From positions 1 to 43,676 of the forward strand of contig DJSP01000086.1 of NCBI GenBank assembly GCA_002438065.1: a DNA stretch of 43,676 bases, given 5' to 3'. Both the position numbers and the translations under genes were made by a program. Of this stretch, positions 42,026 to 43,676 are shown piece by piece (position 1 is the first letter of the stretch; every line of letters begins with the position of its first letter). Source of the stretch: Caryophanales bacterium UBA6331. GTDB taxonomy: Bacteria; Bacillota_I; Bacilli_A; RF39; UBA660. Under the pieces are notes generated by a model. It saw nothing but the letters and a program-made list of their open reading frames with translations. It did no database searches and was not told the origin of the DNA.

Positions 42026-42058
42026 AAAATATAATAATCTATATAGAAAGGACATACT

Positions 42059-43606
42059 ATGAATAAAATAAAAAAATATGAAATGCCAATATTAATTTCA
42101 ATTTCCATTTTAGTGTTTATTGCACTAGTAAGTGTTTCATATGCTTATTTTAAAGCTAGAATAAACAATTTAGAATCAGTTTCAACTATTGCGTTTACAT
42201 CTGGCGAAATGACTATTAACTATGAAAATAATTCTGCTGTCTTAACAGGTACTAATATTACACCTGGTTGGAGTACAACTAAAACGTTTACATTAAAAGG
42301 AAAAAACGATTCAAAACCAACCGATACACAACCAGATAACAATATGTACTATAAAATAGGTATTGCCGTTGATATTAATACATTTACACAAGATGCAATA
42401 AAATATTTGCTAGAAAAAGATAGCACATCTTCCGCAAATGGACAGATGCAAGATGCAACATATGGAAGTGTTCCTCAAACTGGAACTAAATATATTGGTA
42501 AAGGGTATTTTACTGAAACATCAACTTATGTAAATCATATTTATAAATTAACAATATCTTTTCCCGATAATGGCGAAAATCAATATAAAGATAATGATAA
42601 ACAATTTGCCGCTCATGTTGTAATAGAAAAGTCATCAAGTTCTGAAACTATTGATACACCATCAGTGCCAACTGCCACATATTACATTGCAAATTTATAT
42701 GAAACATCGGCAGATAATGAAGGGTTGGAACAAGATGATACAGATGATAAAAATATAAGATATGTAGGAGCAACACCAAAAAACTATATTAAATTTAATA
42801 ATGAAACATGGAGAATAATCGGCGTATTTAACGATATTACAACTATAGATGAAAACGGAAACAAAAACCAAGAATCATTGATAAAAATAATAAGAAATGA
42901 ATCATTAGGGGAATATTCCTGGGACACATGTGAATCTAGCATAAATTCAGGAAATGGAATTAATGAATGGAGCCAAGCTGATTTAATGTATGAACTAAAT
43001 TGTGATGGAAACGAAAATTCATTATATTGTCGTGAAGATATAGTAGATGGTTATTTATCATTAAATCCAACAACCGAATCACCAACATGGTACAATGGAA
43101 CAAACAATACAAAAACTGCAACTTATGATTATGGAAAAAATATAAAAAGCAGTGAAGTAGGTAAAATCGCAAATGTAATATGGAATTTAGGAGGCTATTC
43201 GACTGCTATTGTAACAGCCTATGATATGTATAACCATGAAAGAGGTTATGAATATATAAGTAATCCATCTGATGGTGAAAATAGAACAACAGAGTGGAAT
43301 GGAAAAATTGGACTTATGTATCCAAGCGACTATGGCTATGCATCAACTGATACAACATGTAGATCAAATTTAAATGATATAAGTTGTTCAAATTTAAATT
43401 GGTTATTTAATAATGAGCATCAATGGACACTAACACCAAGTTCAAATCTATCTACAGGAGCATTTTATTTATATCAAGCAGGATATTTTGGAAACAGGGC
43501 ATACGTTCGTAATACTGAAGCTGTTCGCCCAGTACTTTTCTTAAAATTTAATGTGGTCATAACAGCAGGAGTAGGAGAAGTAGAGGATCCTTATATCATT
43601 GGATAA
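42059..43606 (+). CDS. Surface or secreted protein, paralogue of the previous gene
   Basis: The 515-residue protein has an N-terminal membrane segment (about 10-30) and the same beta-rich domain as its neighbour (SGEMTINYENNS, NNMYYKIGIAVD, YKLTISFPDNGENQ). Its C-terminal part is different (about 210-515): a Thr/Ser-rich link, then KFNNETWRIIGVF, a section with several Cys (DTCESS, LNCDGNEN, LYCRED, DTTCRSNLNDISC), and an ending AVRPVLFLKF to EDPYIIG that recurs in Firmicute surface proteins. GAAAGGAC lies before the ATG, 33 bases after the previous stop, so the two are one transcript. Function unknown. Confidence 0.7.
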   Translation: MNKIKKYEMPILISISILVFIALVSVSYAYFKARINNLESVSTIAFTSGEMTINYENNSAVLTGTNITPGWSTTKTFTLKGKNDSKPTDTQPDNNMYYKIGIAVDINTFTQDAIKYLLEKDSTSSANGQMQDATYGSVPQTGTKYIGKGYFTETSTYVNHIYKLTISFPDNGENQYKDNDKQFAAHVVIEKSSSSETIDTPSVPTATYYIANLYETSADNEGLEQDDTDDKNIRYVGATPKNYIKFNNETWRIIGVFNDITTIDENGNKNQESLIKIIRNESLGEYSWDTCESSINSGNGINEWSQADLMYELNCDGNENSLYCREDIVDGYLSLNPTTESPTWYNGTNNTKTATYDYGKNIKSSEVGKIANVIWNLGGYSTAIVTAYDMYNHERGYEYISNPSDGENRTTEWNGKIGLMYPSDYGYASTDTTCRSNLNDISCSNLNWLFNNEHQWTLTPSSNLSTGAFYLYQAGYFGNRAYVRNTEAVRPVLFLKFNVVITAGVGEVEDPYIIG

Positions 43607-43621
43607 ATTATTATTATTTCA

Positions 43622-43651
43622 AAAAAATTCAACATGTGGTTGGATTTTTTT
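43622..43651 (+). terminator. Terminator after the surface-protein pair
   Basis: AAAAAATTCAAC and GTTGGATTTTTT form a 12-bp stem (one G-U pair) with loop ATGTG. Confidence 0.85.
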
Positions 43652-43676
43652 AATGTTTTTTATTTTCTCCAATTTT

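Noticed and set aside
1..43676. Mycoplasma-type genetic code (TGA as Trp)
   Set aside because: Several genes end in TGA (yabG, yabP, the transglutaminase-like gene) and Trp is TGG in conserved positions, so the standard bacterial code applies.
1..43676. CRISPR array, prophage or intact insertion sequence
   Set aside because: No regularly spaced direct repeats of CRISPR type, no transposase, integrase or phage structural genes were found. The 23-bp iterons have no spacers and only three units.

Overview
The window is a chromosomal segment of a very AT-rich, low-GC Gram-positive bacterium (Bacillota, class Bacilli). Strong purine-rich Shine-Dalgarno sites of the AAGGAGG or GGTGAT type precede most genes. 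Sporulation genes (yabG, spoVG, yabP, yabQ) are present. TGA is used as a stop codon (for example at the ends of yabG and yabP), which excludes the Mycoplasma/Spiroplasma code. The tmRNA tag nevertheless ends in ALAFA, close to the AFA endings of Mollicute tags. An uncultured, probably gut-associated spore-former on the Erysipelotrichia/RF39/Mollicute side of the Bacilli fits best; this placement is inference.

Layout. 1-4.7 kb: a partial reading frame cut by the window edge (its 3' part is repeated at 20 kb), a tandem-HTH regulator, an unknown helical protein and a large UvrD/helicase IV-like helicase. 4.8-9.5 kb: an arginine deiminase operon, arcA-arcB-arcC/D, in which carbamate kinase is fused in frame to a YfcC/ArcD-type transporter. 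9.6-11.9 kb: a polar amino-acid ABC importer with fused binding protein and permease, plus its ATPase. 12-16.6 kb: a ClpX-like AAA+ protein, a transglutaminase-fold protein and a U32 peptidase/hydroxylase. 16.6-19.7 kb: a sporulation and cell-division cluster (small membrane protein, yabG, veg, spoVG, yabP, yabQ, divIC/ftsB) ending at ssrA (tmRNA). 19.7-25.4 kb: a decayed repeat copy, a HAD-fold protein, a membrane-anchored thioredoxin-like protein, a PH-like protein, two membrane proteins of unknown function, a double LysM protein and tRNA-Cys.

25.5-28.45 kb, minus strand: the most interesting locus, a compact RiPP operon. A consensus promoter (TTGACA, 16 bp, TATAAT) drives a 21-residue peptide gene with a perfect AAGGAGG site. 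A stem-loop follows, then an MccB-like adenylyltransferase, interrupted here by a single -1 frame change in a homopolymer, and a translationally overlapped ABC-F ATPase. This looks like a microcin C-type peptide-nucleotide system. The peptide ends Asn-Cys rather than Asn, and the candidate self-protection gene is an ABC-F protein with no exporter beside it.

28.9-43.7 kb: a DAG-kinase-like lipid kinase convergent with a YfhO-type membrane protein, TypA/BipA, two DUF4143 ATPases (one downstream of 23-bp iterons), a small hypothetical protein, rubrerythrin, a FemAB-family peptidoglycan-bridge enzyme, enolase, and two tandem paralogous surface proteins with a shared N-terminal half and different C-terminal domains.

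How it fits together: the ADI operon makes ATP, ammonia and CO2 from arginine, and the adjacent ABC importer may supply amino acid. The sporulation genes keep the yabP-yabQ-divIC order known from Bacillus. The rest is housekeeping or envelope function. All functions are read from sequence motifs and remembered family knowledge; no database search was run.
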